In this document: positions 8,229 to 18,534 of the stretch, one piece after another
Layout: each line of letters starts with the position of its first letter
How positions within the stretch are numbered: the stretch's first letter is position 1
Source: Parasedimentitalea psychrophila
GTDB lineage: Bacteria; Pseudomonadota; Alphaproteobacteria; Rhodobacterales; Rhodobacteraceae
Reading direction: 5' to 3'
Assembly (NCBI RefSeq): GCF_030285785.1
Contig: NZ_CP127249.1
Coordinates: 1 to 64,000, forward strand
Length of the DNA stretch: 64,000 nucleotides
Position numbers and translations under genes: made by a program
Notes under the pieces: model-generated
Seen by the model: only the letters and a program-made list of their open reading frames with translations
The model's database searches: none
What the model was told of the DNA's origin: nothing

Positions 8229-9350
8229 ATGGGTAAACATCAAGAAAACAAATTTTGGTCTTTGAGCCGTAACATCAGGGATGTTGTCGGTGGGATGCTG
8301 ATCTTGAACATGCTGGGCCTTGCCGCAACCGCATCGTCCGACACATTGGAAACGGTTGTTCAATCTGCGGATTTTGCCATCAATGGGGTTGCCGTCACTA
8401 GGGACGGGCGGGTGTTTGTCAGCATGCCGCAGTGGACCTCGGTGCCATCCCCGTCCGTCGGGGAAGTCCTTGCTGGCGGTGTTCTGACCCCCTATCCGGG
8501 CAATGACTGGAACCGGTTTGACGCTGACTTGGCCTTTGATCGTTTCACCAACGTCAATGCGGTTCATGCGGATGGGGTCGGCTCCCTGTGGGTGGTCGAC
8601 TATGCGGCGCCACAATTTGGGCCGGTTATTGTCGGCGCCCAAAAGCTGGTACAGATTGACCTGGCCAGCAACGAGATTGTCCGCGTTTACCGGTTCGACA
8701 AAGACGTATTGCCGGACGGTGCCAAGCTGAATGACGTGCGGGTCAATGCCAAAACAGGCACCGCCTATATTTCGGAATTCGGCCTTGGTGCGATCATCGT
8801 CGTCGATCTGCAAAGCGGCGACGCGTTTCGCGCTCTCGACCAGCATAGCTCAACCCGCGCCCATCCTGATGTGGTCTCAAGCTTTTTGGGCGAAGAATTC
8901 CGCCCCAATCACCTGCAGGTCAATGATATCGAACTGAGCGCCGATGGGGAGACGCTTTATTATCAACCGACTGGCGGGCCCGTCATGTGGCAAATTCCAA
9001 CAAAAGCGATTGCCGCGCCGGCGCCCAATGCCGATCTTGAACCCCTGATCCAAGTGGTCGGCAAGACCATGACCATTGGTGGCGTATCACGTGCCCCAAA
9101 CGGGCATCTGATGCTTGGCAGTGTGCAGGACAATACGGTTTGGTCCCTAGACCCTGAAACCGGCGAAAAGACGGCTCTGATCCAGGATGACCGGCTGTTG
9201 TGGCCGGATACGATGAGTGTGGGACCCGATGGGTATCTCTACATTCCTGCGCCACAATTGCGCCTGCTGCCCAAGTTCAACAACGGCCAAAGCAAAGTGA
9301 TCGGGGAGTTCAGCGTCTATCGCATGAAACTGCCGACAAGTTACCAGTGA
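8229..9350 (+). CDS. Secreted Yellow/major-royal-jelly-protein-like beta-propeller
   Basis: A 373-residue protein with an N-terminal hydrophobic export signal (VVGGMLILNMLGLAATASS) followed by propeller repeats typical of the MRJP/Yellow and SMP-30-like fold: GSLWVVDYAAPQFGP, LNDVRVNAKTGTAYISEFG, LQVNDIELSADGETLYYQP and MSVGPDGYLYIPAPQLR. Bacterial members are mostly uncharacterised; some may bind or oxidise small ligands. ATG 8229 with GGGA eight bases upstream was chosen over the longer open frame from 8142, which would precede the signal peptide with a hydrophilic segment. The next gene encodes a di-heme cytochrome c, which hints at periplasmic redox work. Confidence 0.78.
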   Translation: MGKHQENKFWSLSRNIRDVVGGMLILNMLGLAATASSDTLETVVQSADFAINGVAVTRDGRVFVSMPQWTSVPSPSVGEVLAGGVLTPYPGNDWNRFDADLAFDRFTNVNAVHADGVGSLWVVDYAAPQFGPVIVGAQKLVQIDLASNEIVRVYRFDKDVLPDGAKLNDVRVNAKTGTAYISEFGLGAIIVVDLQSGDAFRALDQHSSTRAHPDVVSSFLGEEFRPNHLQVNDIELSADGETLYYQPTGGPVMWQIPTKAIAAPAPNADLEPLIQVVGKTMTIGGVSRAPNGHLMLGSVQDNTVWSLDPETGEKTALIQDDRLLWPDTMSVGPDGYLYIPAPQLRLLPKFNNGQSKVIGEFSVYRMKLPTSYQ

Positions 9351-9370
9351 AATCCAGGAAAGTTAGCCAG

Positions 9371-10330
9371 ATGAATACCAGCAAAACCATAGCCAGAATT
9401 GCAATTTTGGGCGCATTGACTGCCGCCCCTGCGGGGGCCGACAATGTCATCCCCGATGCCCCAAGCTGGTCCACACCAGCAAGAACAGACGTAGCCGGAC
9501 ACGAAGCGGGGCAGGGGGATCTCACTGTCGATGGCAGCGATCAATCCTATACCCAGGTTCAGATCGACGACAAATTCAGTGCGCCTGATTGGTTCCCTGA
9601 CCAGCATCTGCCAATGCCCGAAACCGTGCAATTCGGCAAAGGTCCAAAGGTCTGGGCCTGCGCGTCTTGCCACCTGACATCCGGCACCGGACACCCGGAA
9701 TCTGCCAGCCTTGCCGGGTTGGACAGCGCCTATATGCAGGCGCAAATGCGGGCCTTTTCCGACGGTACGCGGGTCGATTATTCCGGCCATATGAACCGAA
9801 TGGCGGCGCTGATGACGCCAGAGGAAATTCAGACGGCAAGTGATTGGTTCGCAAGTCTGACACCGCGCACGTTTATTGAGGTCATTGAGACAGAGACTGT
9901 GCCGGCCAGCTACATTGACAGTACCCGAATGCGCCTACTGACAGAGGCCGAGCCTCGTGAAGAACCCATTGCTGGCCGGATCATCGAAATTCCGGTGGAT
10001 CCGGTGCAAGTCAAGCTGCGCCACCCGGTCAGCAATTTCATCAGCTATGTGCCAACAGGAAGCATTGCCCGTGGAGAGGCCCTTGTGTCTGGTGACAATG
10101 ACCGAACCTATGCCTGTGCCGGGTGTCATGGGGACGATCTGACCGGCACCGAAATTGCACCGGTCATTATCGGCAATTTTGGAATTTACACGGTTCGCCA
10201 GTTGCATGGCTTCAAATCTGAAACCCGGTCCTCCGAGGAAGCATCATTGATGTCCGATATCGTGGTGGATCTTACCGATCAAGACATCATCGACATCGCC
10301 GCTTACCTCAGCGCCCAACAGATAAACTGA
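9371..10330 (+). CDS. Periplasmic di-heme cytochrome c
   Basis: A 319-residue exported cytochrome with signal peptide MNTSKTIARIAILGALTAA. It has two c-type haem sites, CASCH in the first half and CAGCH in the second, each starting a cytochrome c domain of class I type, so it resembles tandem cytochrome c4-like proteins. Candidate axial Met ligands lie in MNRMAALMTPEE and in EASLMSDIV. The open frame runs back to 9200, but ATG 9371, with AGGA upstream, gives the signal peptide. It starts 20 bases after the MRJP-like gene and probably forms an operon with it, passing electrons to or from an unidentified partner. Confidence 0.88.
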   Translation: MNTSKTIARIAILGALTAAPAGADNVIPDAPSWSTPARTDVAGHEAGQGDLTVDGSDQSYTQVQIDDKFSAPDWFPDQHLPMPETVQFGKGPKVWACASCHLTSGTGHPESASLAGLDSAYMQAQMRAFSDGTRVDYSGHMNRMAALMTPEEIQTASDWFASLTPRTFIEVIETETVPASYIDSTRMRLLTEAEPREEPIAGRIIEIPVDPVQVKLRHPVSNFISYVPTGSIARGEALVSGDNDRTYACAGCHGDDLTGTEIAPVIIGNFGIYTVRQLHGFKSETRSSEEASLMSDIVVDLTDQDIIDIAAYLSAQQIN

Positions 10331-10353
10331 ACAACATGTGTGAGCGATATGTG

Positions 10354-10369
10354 AAGTGCGACTCTTGTT
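10354..10369 (+). repeat. IS30 element left inverted repeat
   Basis: AAGTGCGACTCTTGTT. It pairs with the complement of 11425-11440 with a single mismatch. Confidence 0.8.
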
Positions 10370-10387
10370 GAGCTCAGGGTAGGGGGC

Positions 10388-11389
10388 TCATCGCATTTCC
10401 TCCAATATCTTTTCGCGGAAGACTTCGGCCGGCGTTTTCCATCCAAGGCATTTGCGGGGTGTGTTGTTGAGGCGGTCACTAATTTCCTTGATGTCGTGGT
10501 CAGACATTGACCGGATGTCACGCTTCCGCGGCAACCAGCGCCTGGCTCGTCGATTGGTGTTCTCGACTGTGCCTTTCTGCCAGGGTGAAGATGGATCACA
10601 AAACCACGTCAGGGTCCCGATCTCGGCTTGCAGATGCGGCCAGGAAACAAACTCGGTTCCGCGATCAAAGGTGATGGATTTACGGGCCATGAAGGGCAGA
10701 TCTCTGATCGCCTTGATGATCTTGCCCATGACCGGTTTTGTGCGCTTGCTTGGATTCTTCAGCAGCACCGTGAAACGGCTCACGCGTTCAACCAGAGTAG
10801 TAACGTTCGTCTGCCCAAGCTTCTGTTTGAACAGGATCAAGTCTGCTTCCCAGTGGCCAAATTGACGCCGGTGGGCCACATCATCCGGGCGAAACAAGAT
10901 GCTGACATCGCGGTTAAATTTCGGGAGTAGGTGCTTTCTGGCGCGCCGCGGTGTACGTGATTTGCGGTGTGTTGGAAGATACCACCACAGCTCTTTGTTC
11001 AGGCCTTCCTTTGAGTAGATGTAGCGATAGATTGTCTCTTGGCAGACCCGCAGTGCTGCGTTGTCGTAAATCATGCGGTTGCCGATCTGCTCAGGTGTCC
11101 AACCGTTTTTGAGACGTTCGACCACGTACTTACGTAATGCCCGATGCTTGATCAGTTTACGTTCTCGCGCACGCCGCCCGGACGCCACCAACTGGGCAGC
11201 AGCACCGTAGTACCCATCACACTTCGGCATACACGGGTCAGAGAAATGGTTGCGCTTCAGCTCTCGAAATATCGTAGATCGACAACGCTTCAAAACACGT
11301 GCCATCTCGTCAACAGGGACCTTTGCGTGTCTCCAGCGTTCTATTCTGCGTCGTTCTGTGATACTAAGTTGGCTATAAACGGTTCCCAT
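10388..11389 (-). CDS. IS30-family transposase
   Basis: A 333-residue DDE transposase that would mobilise the surrounding element. The N-terminus has a helix-turn-helix of IS30 type (QLSITERRRIERWRHAKV, MARVLKRCRSTIFRELKRN). The catalytic core shows HWEADLI (first Asp), SITFDRGTEF (second Asp) and PWQKGTVENTN (Glu), all in expected order and spacing, followed by the usual RLNNTPRKCLGWKTPAEVF tail. Length equals the family norm and there is no frameshift, so it may be active. Confidence 0.95.
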   Translation of the reverse strand: MGTVYSQLSITERRRIERWRHAKVPVDEMARVLKRCRSTIFRELKRNHFSDPCMPKCDGYYGAAAQLVASGRRARERKLIKHRALRKYVVERLKNGWTPEQIGNRMIYDNAALRVCQETIYRYIYSKEGLNKELWWYLPTHRKSRTPRRARKHLLPKFNRDVSILFRPDDVAHRRQFGHWEADLILFKQKLGQTNVTTLVERVSRFTVLLKNPSKRTKPVMGKIIKAIRDLPFMARKSITFDRGTEFVSWPHLQAEIGTLTWFCDPSSPWQKGTVENTNRRARRWLPRKRDIRSMSDHDIKEISDRLNNTPRKCLGWKTPAEVFREKILEEMR

Positions 11390-11424
11390 GCCGATTCCTC
11401 TTGTTAGATAAACTACTGTTTTCT

Positions 11425-11440
11425 AACAAGAGTCGCAGTT
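11425..11440 (-). repeat. IS30 element right inverted repeat
   Basis: Read on the minus strand this is AACTGCGACTCTTGTT, matching the left end except for one base. It is followed inward by the transposase promoter region. Confidence 0.8.
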
Positions 11441-11571
11441 GGGGGTAGCGCGCACCGCTACACAAACACCGCACGCATAATCGGTCTTATGTTAAATCAA
11501 AGCCAAGTCACATTTACCTTCAAGACCCGGCCCAAACGTCCAGAATGCACAGCCGGGACAACCCAATTCGG

Positions 11572-12186
11572 TCATATCTCTAAAGACACCCACAACACCC
11601 GAGCGTCCTCGTCGCTGGTGGATACACAGCCATGCCCCATGCTGCTATCATAGTAGACGCTGTCACCCGCGACCATCATCAGAGGCCGATAATGTTCCGT
11701 GTACAGCGTCAGCGAGCCACTGATCACATACATGAATTCTTCGCCTCGATGGCGCACCCAGTTTTCATATTCACTGACATCGCGTGCTTTGATGGTGCTG
11801 ATATACGGCAGCATCCGTTTGCTGGTAAGCTCGGTACACAGCAACTCGTGATCATAGGTTGCGGTTTCCTGATGTTCACCCTTACCGGTCAACGTATAGT
11901 CACGACGCCCCGAGATATCGCTTTTACCCGACTGCACAAACAATTGTGGTGTCTTCAGTTCCAGCGTCTGCATCAGCCGTCGAATGATGTCGAAACTGGG
12001 CTTAGTCAAATTATTCTCGATCTTGGACAAAGTGGACCGGCCAATCGCAGCCGCCTTTGCCACGTCCTCCAGCGTCAGCCCCTTTTCCTTGCGCGCCACG
12101 CGAATCATCTGCCCCAGAACCTGGCCATCAGGCGCGTCACCGACCTCGGCCATGGGGCCTGCGTCTTCTGTCTGAACCGGTTCCAT
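11572..12186 (-). CDS. XRE-family transcriptional regulator with C-terminal cupin
   Basis: A 204-residue regulator. Residues ~23-80 are an XRE helix-turn-helix (IRVARKEKGLTLEDVAKAA, GRSTLSKIENNLTKPSF). Residues ~125-204 are a cupin ligand domain (HRGEEFMYVISGSLTLYTEH, MMVAGDSVYYDSSMGHGCVS). Such proteins usually sense a small metabolite such as an amino acid, polyamine or sulfonate. It is divergent from gcvTHP, so local control of glycine cleavage is plausible, but the sequence does not prove it. Confidence 0.88.
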   Translation of the reverse strand: MEPVQTEDAGPMAEVGDAPDGQVLGQMIRVARKEKGLTLEDVAKAAAIGRSTLSKIENNLTKPSFDIIRRLMQTLELKTPQLFVQSGKSDISGRRDYTLTGKGEHQETATYDHELLCTELTSKRMLPYISTIKARDVSEYENWVRHRGEEFMYVISGSLTLYTEHYRPLMMVAGDSVYYDSSMGHGCVSTSDEDARVLWVSLEI

Positions 12187-12498
12187 GCACGTTTTCTCCC
12201 ATCTGCAAGCAATTTAGTCCCGTGCCTGCATAACTCAAAACAACCTTATGATCAATTATGTTGCCAATAGGGGAAAAATTTCCTAAACGAACATTATGAG
12301 CCCTTTACGTATACAAGTGCATACACTGTTGATTTGAACCCGCCACTCTCCGAGGCCGCCAGATGACCTTTGTCCGACCAGAAGTGATCCACTGTTGTTC
12401 AACCGATCAGAATTATCCAAACTCCGGTTGGGCACATTGCATTCGACAGGTTTCAAATTCCGCACACCTGAACCGCCCCCAACCGAAAGGCCCCAGCC
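12187..12498. other. Divergent intergenic region between the XRE-cupin gene and gcvT
   Basis: These 312 bases carry the promoters of both genes. The left part is AT-rich. One quasi-palindrome is visible near 12309-12324. No glycine-riboswitch-like conserved core was recognised, and no small gene is supported. Confidence 0.6.
12309..12324. promoter_or_regulatory. Quasi-palindromic candidate operator
   Basis: GTATACAAGTGCATAC has arms GTAT-x-CA and TG-x-ATAC around a two-base centre. It lies in the divergent region about 120 bases from the regulator gene and 175 bases from gcvT, a reasonable place for binding by the XRE-cupin protein. The assignment rests on symmetry and position only. Confidence 0.35.
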
Positions 12499-13596
<1,098 letters not shown>

Positions 13597-13614
13597 ACCC
13601 CAGGAGAGTCGAAA

Positions 13615-13980
13615 ATGACCACCTATTATTCCGAAGAGCACGAATGGCTCACCGTTGACGGCGACACCGCCACCGTTGGCATCACCCAACACGCCGCCGA
13701 CCAGCTGGGCGAGATTGTTTTTGTCGAGCAGAAAGAAGTCGGCGACGATTTTGAAAAAGGCGACGACATCGGCGTCATCGAATCCGTCAAGGCCGCTTCG
13801 GAAATCTATGCCGCTGTTGATGGCGAAGTGCTTGAGGCCAATGGCACGCTGGAAGAAAACCCCGGCGCCCTGAACGACAGCCCCGAAGGCGACGCCTGGA
13901 TCTACAAGATCAAGCTGACCAATACCGATCAGCTTAACGATCTGATGGACCTGGACGGCTACAAAGCCTTCATCGGCTAG
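13615..13980 (+). CDS. gcvH: Glycine cleavage system H protein
   Basis: A 121-residue lipoyl carrier that shuttles the aminomethyl group between P, T and L proteins. The lipoylation site is Lys59 in IGVIESVKAASEIYAAV. The usual opening YSEEHEWLTVDGDTATVGIT and the acidic C-terminal part are present and the length is typical. AGGAGAG upstream of ATG 13615 is a strong ribosome binding site. A 113-base gap separates it from gcvP. Confidence 0.97.
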   Translation: MTTYYSEEHEWLTVDGDTATVGITQHAADQLGEIVFVEQKEVGDDFEKGDDIGVIESVKAASEIYAAVDGEVLEANGTLEENPGALNDSPEGDAWIYKIKLTNTDQLNDLMDLDGYKAFIG

Positions 13981-14093
13981 CCCTTTGCGGATCCAGCCGC
14001 CAATCGGATCCGCATTTTCATCTGGCTAAAAATATCCCCGCCGGAGGCTCCCCCTCTCCCGGCCCGCGCTGATCTCTCCAAAGGAACACCAAC

Positions 14094-16949
14094 ATGGCCT
14101 TCAAGCTGACCGATTACGAAGCCTATGACTTTGCCAACCGCCGCCACATTGGCCCCAGCTCCCGCGAAATGGCGGATATGTTGCAGGTGATCGGCTTCAA
14201 AACCCTGGACGAGCTGATCGACGCGACGGTGCCTGCCTCGATCCGCCAGGCTGAGCCGCTGGACTGGGGCCCCGCTATGACCGAGCGCGACGCGCTGTTC
14301 CACATGAAAGAAGTCGCAAGCAAAAACAAGGTGCTGACCTCGCTGATCGGTCAGGGCTATTACGGCACCTCCACCCCGGCGCCGATCCTGCGCAATATCC
14401 TGGAAAACCCGGCCTGGTATACCGCCTATACCCCCTATCAGCCGGAAATCTCGCAAGGTAGGCTTGAGGCGCTGTTGAACTTCCAGACCATGGTCAGCGA
14501 TCTCACCGGCATGGATATCGCCAATGCCTCGCTGCTGGACGAGGCCACCGCCGCCGCCGAAGCCATGGCGATGGCCAAACGGGGCAGCCGCTCCAAGGCC
14601 AATAACGCCGCCTTCTTTGTCGATGAAAACTGCCACGCGCAGACCATCGCGGTGATCAAAACCCGCGCTGCCCCCCTGGGCGTCGAAGTGATCGTTGGCA
14701 ATCCCGATGATATGGTCGCCGAGATCGTCTTTGGGGCGATTTTCCAATATCCCGGCACCTATGGCCATGTGCGTGACTTCACCGCCGAGATCAAGGCACT
14801 GCATGATAACAAAGGTCTGGCCATTGTTGCCGCCGACATTCTGGCGCTGGCGCTGCTGAAATCGCCCGGTGAAATGGGTGCCGATATTGCCATTGGCTCG
14901 ACCCAGCGCTTTGGGGTGCCGATGGGTTACGGTGGCCCACATGCCGCCTATATGGCCACAACTGACAAACTGAAACGCGCCATGCCCGGCCGTATCATTG
15001 GTGTGTCGATCGATTCCCATGGCAACAAGGCCTACCGGCTGGCGCTGCAAACCCGCGAACAGCATATTCGCCGCGAAAAGGCCAACTCCAACGTCTGCAC
15101 TGCGCAGGCACTACTGGCGGTGATGGCGTCGATGTATGCGGTCTATCACGGCCCCGACGGCATCAAGGCCATCGCCCAATCGGTGCACCGCAAAACCTCG
15201 CGGCTGGCTGCCGGTCTCGAAGAAAACGGTTACACAGTTGAGCCCGAGGTGTTCTTTGACACCATCACCGTTGAGGTCGGACCGCTGCAGCGCACCGTGC
15301 TAGAGGCCGCTGTTGCCCGTGGCATCAACCTGCGCAAGGTCGGGACAACCAAGGTTGGCATCTCCCTGGACGAACAGACCCGCCCCGAAACCATCGAGGC
15401 GGTCTGGGGTGCCTTTGGCATCAACAAGACAGACGACAGTCAGGCCAACCGCGCCTATCGCCTGCCCGAGCACGCGCTGCGCGAAAGCAGCTATCTGACC
15501 CACCCGATCTTCCACAAGAACCGGGCCGAGGCCGAAATCGTGCGTTATATGCGCCGTCTGGCGGATCGTGATCTGGCGCTGGATCGCTCGATGATCCCGC
15601 TGGGCTCCTGCACCATGAAACTGAACGCCACCATCGAGATGATCCCGGTGACCTGGCCTGAATTTTCCAATCTGCACCCCTTTGTGCCGCAGGATCAGGC
15701 GCTGGGTTACGCCCAGATGATCGACGATCTGAACGACAAACTGTGCCAGATCACCGGCTATGACGCGATCTCGCAGCAGCCCAACTCGGGCGCGCAGGGC
15801 GAATATGCCGGCCTTCTGACCATCCGCAACTACCACGCGGCCAGGGGCCAGGGTAATCGCAACGTCTGCCTGATCCCCACCTCGGCACATGGCACCAACC
15901 CGGCCACCGCGCAGATGGTTGGCTACAAGGTGGTACCGGTAAAGGCGGACGAGGACGGCAATATCGACATCGCCGAATTCCGCGCCAAGGCCGAATTGCA
16001 TTCGGACAATCTGGCCGCCTGCATGATCACCTATCCCTCCACCCACGGCGTGTTTGAGGAGACCGTGCAAGAGATCTGCCAGATCACCCATGATCACGGC
16101 GGTCAGGTCTATATCGACGGTGCCAATATGAACGCCATGGTCGGACTGGCCCAGCCGGGCAAGATCGGCGGCGACGTCAGCCACCTGAACCTGCACAAAA
16201 CCTTTTGCATTCCGCACGGCGGCGGCGGTCCCGGCATGGGTCCGATCGGGGTGAAATCGCACCTGACCGAGCACCTGCCCGGCCATCCGGAATACGGCTC
16301 GGCGGTGGGGCCAGTGTCGGCAGCGCCCTTTGGCTCGCCCTCGATCCTGCCGGTCAGCTGGGCCTATATCCTGCTGATGGGCGGCGCGGGCCTGACCCAG
16401 GCCACCAAGGTTGCCATCCTCAACGCCAACTATATCGCAGCCCGCCTGAAAGATGCTTACGGCATCCTTTACAGCTCCAAAACCGGCCGCGTCGCGCATG
16501 AGTGCATTCTGGACACCCGGCCACTGGCGGATGCGGGCAATGTGACCGTCGATGACATCGCCAAGCGCTTGGTCGACAGTGGTTTCCACGCCCCGACCAT
16601 GTCCTGGCCAGTGGCCGGCACGCTGATGGTGGAGCCCACCGAGTCCGAGCCCAAGGCCGAGCTGGACCGGTTCTGCGACGCCATGCTGTCGATCCGCGCC
16701 GAGGCGCAGGATGTGATCGACGGCAAGATCGACCCGGACAACAACCCATTGAAAAACGCGCCTCATACGGTGCGCGATCTGGTGGGCGACTGGGACCGTC
16801 CCTACAGCCGCGAGATCGCCTGTTTCCCTCCGGGATCTTTGGGTGTCGACAAATACTGGTCACCGGTCAACCGCGTCGACAACGCCTACGGAGACCGCAA
16901 CCTGATCTGCACCTGCCCCCCCATGTCAGATTACCAAGACGACGCCTGA
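14094..16949 (+). CDS. gcvP: Glycine dehydrogenase (decarboxylating), P protein
   Basis: A 951-residue single-chain PLP enzyme that decarboxylates glycine and loads the aminomethyl group onto GcvH. It has both halves: an N-terminal P-protein domain ([35 protein letters not shown]) and the catalytic C-terminal half ([20 protein letters not shown]). The PLP Lys lies in [18 protein letters not shown], with the glycine-rich loop after it. The joined form is usual in many Proteobacteria. It is the last gene of the gcv operon and is convergent with znuA. Confidence 0.97.
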   Translation: MAFKLTDYEAYDFANRRHIGPSSREMADMLQVIGFKTLDELIDATVPASIRQAEPLDWGPAMTERDALFHMKEVASKNKVLTSLIGQGYYGTSTPAPILRNILENPAWYTAYTPYQPEISQGRLEALLNFQTMVSDLTGMDIANASLLDEATAAAEAMAMAKRGSRSKANNAAFFVDENCHAQTIAVIKTRAAPLGVEVIVGNPDDMVAEIVFGAIFQYPGTYGHVRDFTAEIKALHDNKGLAIVAADILALALLKSPGEMGADIAIGSTQRFGVPMGYGGPHAAYMATTDKLKRAMPGRIIGVSIDSHGNKAYRLALQTREQHIRREKANSNVCTAQALLAVMASMYAVYHGPDGIKAIAQSVHRKTSRLAAGLEENGYTVEPEVFFDTITVEVGPLQRTVLEAAVARGINLRKVGTTKVGISLDEQTRPETIEAVWGAFGINKTDDSQANRAYRLPEHALRESSYLTHPIFHKNRAEAEIVRYMRRLADRDLALDRSMIPLGSCTMKLNATIEMIPVTWPEFSNLHPFVPQDQALGYAQMIDDLNDKLCQITGYDAISQQPNSGAQGEYAGLLTIRNYHAARGQGNRNVCLIPTSAHGTNPATAQMVGYKVVPVKADEDGNIDIAEFRAKAELHSDNLAACMITYPSTHGVFEETVQEICQITHDHGGQVYIDGANMNAMVGLAQPGKIGGDVSHLNLHKTFCIPHGGGGPGMGPIGVKSHLTEHLPGHPEYGSAVGPVSAAPFGSPSILPVSWAYILLMGGAGLTQATKVAILNANYIAARLKDAYGILYSSKTGRVAHECILDTRPLADAGNVTVDDIAKRLVDSGFHAPTMSWPVAGTLMVEPTESEPKAELDRFCDAMLSIRAEAQDVIDGKIDPDNNPLKNAPHTVRDLVGDWDRPYSREIACFPPGSLGVDKYWSPVNRVDNAYGDRNLICTCPPMSDYQDDA

Positions 16950-16974
16950 TACCGGCAGGCCGACCAAAACAGCG

Positions 16975-17000
16975 CAGCCCCGTCCCTTGCGGCGGGGCTG
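16975..17000 (-). terminator. Hairpin between convergent gcvP and znuA
   Basis: CAGCCCCG at 16975-16982 pairs with CGGGGCTG at 16993-17000. On the minus strand it is followed after a few bases by a short T run (16966-16969), so it fits best as the end of znuA and may also serve gcvP. Confidence 0.5.
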
Positions 17001-17010
17001 TCGCATGGTG

Positions 17011-17952
17011 CTAGGGGCAACCCGCCATCCGCTGTCCCAGATCCAATAACAAGGCCGGGTAAAACTGCGGCCCCAGCGGGATTTCCGTCCCCATCGGGTC
17101 AATCACTGCCGTCTTGGCCCCGGTGCCATCCAGCACTGCCGCAACCAATCCCGGATTGAACTGTGGTTCCGAGAACACGCAGCTCACCCCCAGCTCCGCC
17201 ACCGTATCCCGCACCTCGACAATCCGCGCCGGGCTGGGAGAGCTCGCATCCCCCAGTGAAATGGCCGCCAATGCCGACAGCTCAAAACTGGTCTCAAAAT
17301 ACTGAAAGGCATCGTGGAAAACTACAAATCCACCGTTGCGCAGCGGCGCCAGAGCAGCGTCAATGGTGACCACAGCCTGATCGATTTCGGCCCTGCCAGC
17401 CGCAGCATTTGCACGATATGTCTCGGCGTTCACCGGATCAAACTGCGCCAGTTCAATGGCGATCAGTTCCAGCCACAGCTTGCCATTCTCTGGCGCTAGC
17501 CAGGCATGCGGATCAATGCCCTCATGGCCGTGAGCGTCATCATGCCCGTGATCATCGTGCCCATCCTCTTCGGTCTCACTGTCATGGTCGGCAAACCGCG
17601 CTCCCTCGCGAAACGGCAGCACAGTTATCCCGTCGCTATCCAGCAGCTCTATCACCGTTGCATCCCGCGCCAGCGTTTCAACCGATCCCTCCAGCCAAGG
17701 GGTCAGACCCTCGCCCATCCAGATCACAAAATCCGACCGGCTCAGCGCCATCGCCTCGGACGGTCGCATCGAATAGCCATGCGGCGAGGCCCCCGGTTGC
17801 ATCACCAGATCCGGGGTGCCAACCCCCATCATCACCCGCGCCACCAGCCCATGCACCGGCGCGATGTCAGTGGCTACACGCGGCACCTCCGCCTGCCCTG
17901 CGCCGGTGAATAACAGGCTGGCCGCAATTGTAATAAGGGCTGTTCGGAACAT
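17011..17952 (-). CDS. znuA: Zinc ABC transporter periplasmic binding protein ZnuA
   Basis: A 313-residue cluster A-I metal-binding protein that delivers zinc to ZnuBC. It has a signal peptide (MFRTALITIAASLLFTGAG), metal-site His residues in GASPHGYSMRPSEA and EGIDPHAWLAPENG, and a His/Asp-rich loop between them (DGHDDHGHDDAHGHEG) typical of zinc-specific members. FVVFHDAFQYFE and CVFSEPQFNP supply further conserved positions. ATG 17952 is preceded by AGG at suitable distance; an in-frame ATG at 17964 would add four residues. It is divergent from zur-znuCB across two Zur-box-like sites. Confidence 0.95.
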   Translation of the reverse strand: MFRTALITIAASLLFTGAGQAEVPRVATDIAPVHGLVARVMMGVGTPDLVMQPGASPHGYSMRPSEAMALSRSDFVIWMGEGLTPWLEGSVETLARDATVIELLDSDGITVLPFREGARFADHDSETEEDGHDDHGHDDAHGHEGIDPHAWLAPENGKLWLELIAIELAQFDPVNAETYRANAAAGRAEIDQAVVTIDAALAPLRNGGFVVFHDAFQYFETSFELSALAAISLGDASSPSPARIVEVRDTVAELGVSCVFSEPQFNPGLVAAVLDGTGAKTAVIDPMGTEIPLGPQFYPALLLDLGQRMAGCP

Positions 17953-17964
17953 GGAGTGCCTCAT

Positions 17965-17982
17965 GTGATTTTATAACATTAC
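17965..17982 (-). promoter_or_regulatory. Zur-box-like site next to znuA
   Basis: On the minus strand this reads GTAATGTTATAAAATCAC, close to the GTTATA-centred dyad of alphaproteobacterial Zur operators. It lies directly upstream of the znuA start, where zinc-loaded Zur would block transcription or initiation. Confidence 0.75.
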
Positions 17983-17995
17983 GAGGCTTGTTAAA

Positions 17996-18014
17996 TGTCA
18001 TACTATAACATATC
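17996..18014 (-). promoter_or_regulatory. Second Zur-box-like site, zur-znuCB side
   Basis: The minus strand reads GATATGTTATAGTATGACA, sharing ATGTTATA with the first site. It is 37 bases before the zur start codon and would let Zur repress its own operon and znuA together. Confidence 0.75.
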
Positions 18015-18051
18015 AAGCGATAAATGACCTGACCCAGCGGAGACGTGAAAG

Positions 18052-18534
18052 ATGGGATCCATCGGCTTTACCACCCACGACCATGCCACCTGCATCAGTG
18101 ATTGCGTTGCCGCCGCCGACCAACGCTGCCTTGAACAGGGGTTGCAACTGACTCCGGTGCGCCGCCGGGTGCTGCAAATCCTGCTGCAACAGCACCAGTC
18201 GCTTGGGGCCTATGACATCTTGGACCACCTGCGCGAAGAGGGCCTGGGCTCGCAGCCGCCAGTGGCCTATCGGGCGCTGGATTTTCTGGTCAAACACGGC
18301 TTTGCCCACAAAATTGAACGGCTGAACGCCTTTATTGCCTGCACCCACCCCGGCGACAGCCACGCGCCCGTTTTCATGATCTGTCGTCAATGTAATGCGG
18401 TGGCCGAGACCCATACCAACCTGAACGACGGCCAGTTGGGACAGCTGGCCCAAGAGGCCGGGTTTCAGATCGAGGGCACCGTGGTCGAGGTCGAGGGCCT
18501 GTGCCCGAAATGCCAGGACCTCCCCGCATCATGA
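18052..18534 (+). CDS. zur: Fur-family zinc uptake regulator Zur
   Basis: A 160-residue Fur-family repressor. The winged helix covers about residues 25-90 (LTPVRRRVLQILLQQHQSLG, PPVAYRALDFLVKHGFAHKI). The C-terminal metal and dimer region has HAPVFMICRQCNAVAE and a terminal CPKC, the two CXXC pairs that hold structural zinc. Its position in front of znuCB and across from znuA points to Zur and not Fur. Its stop overlaps the znuC start (ATGA). Confidence 0.94.
   Translation: MGSIGFTTHDHATCISDCVAAADQRCLEQGLQLTPVRRRVLQILLQQHQSLGAYDILDHLREEGLGSQPPVAYRALDFLVKHGFAHKIERLNAFIACTHPGDSHAPVFMICRQCNAVAETHTNLNDGQLGQLAQEAGFQIEGTVVEVEGLCPKCQDLPAS

Larger units (their letters stand above)
10354..11440. mobile_element. 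IS30-family insertion sequence, apparently intact
   Basis: The element is about 1.09 kb and bounded by inverted repeats: AAGTGCGACTCTTGTT at 10354-10369 and its near-complement at 11425-11440 (one mismatch in 16). It contains one full-length transposase gene on the minus strand. The immediate flanks (GTG on the left, GGG on the right) do not form a clear target duplication, so the outer boundaries are uncertain by a few bases. It lies between the cytochrome c gene and the XRE-cupin gene and interrupts no recognisable gene. Confidence 0.85.

Noticed and set aside
10351-11443. Target-site duplication of the IS30 element
   Set aside because: The flanking trinucleotides GTG and GGG differ, so no direct repeat can be claimed.
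12187-12498. Glycine riboswitch before gcvT
   Set aside because: Glycine riboswitches often precede gcvT, but no conserved aptamer core or tandem structure could be recognised here.
15300-16766. Long minus-strand open frame inside gcvP
   Set aside because: It mirrors the high-GC third positions of a well-conserved gcvP and has no domain or ribosome binding site.
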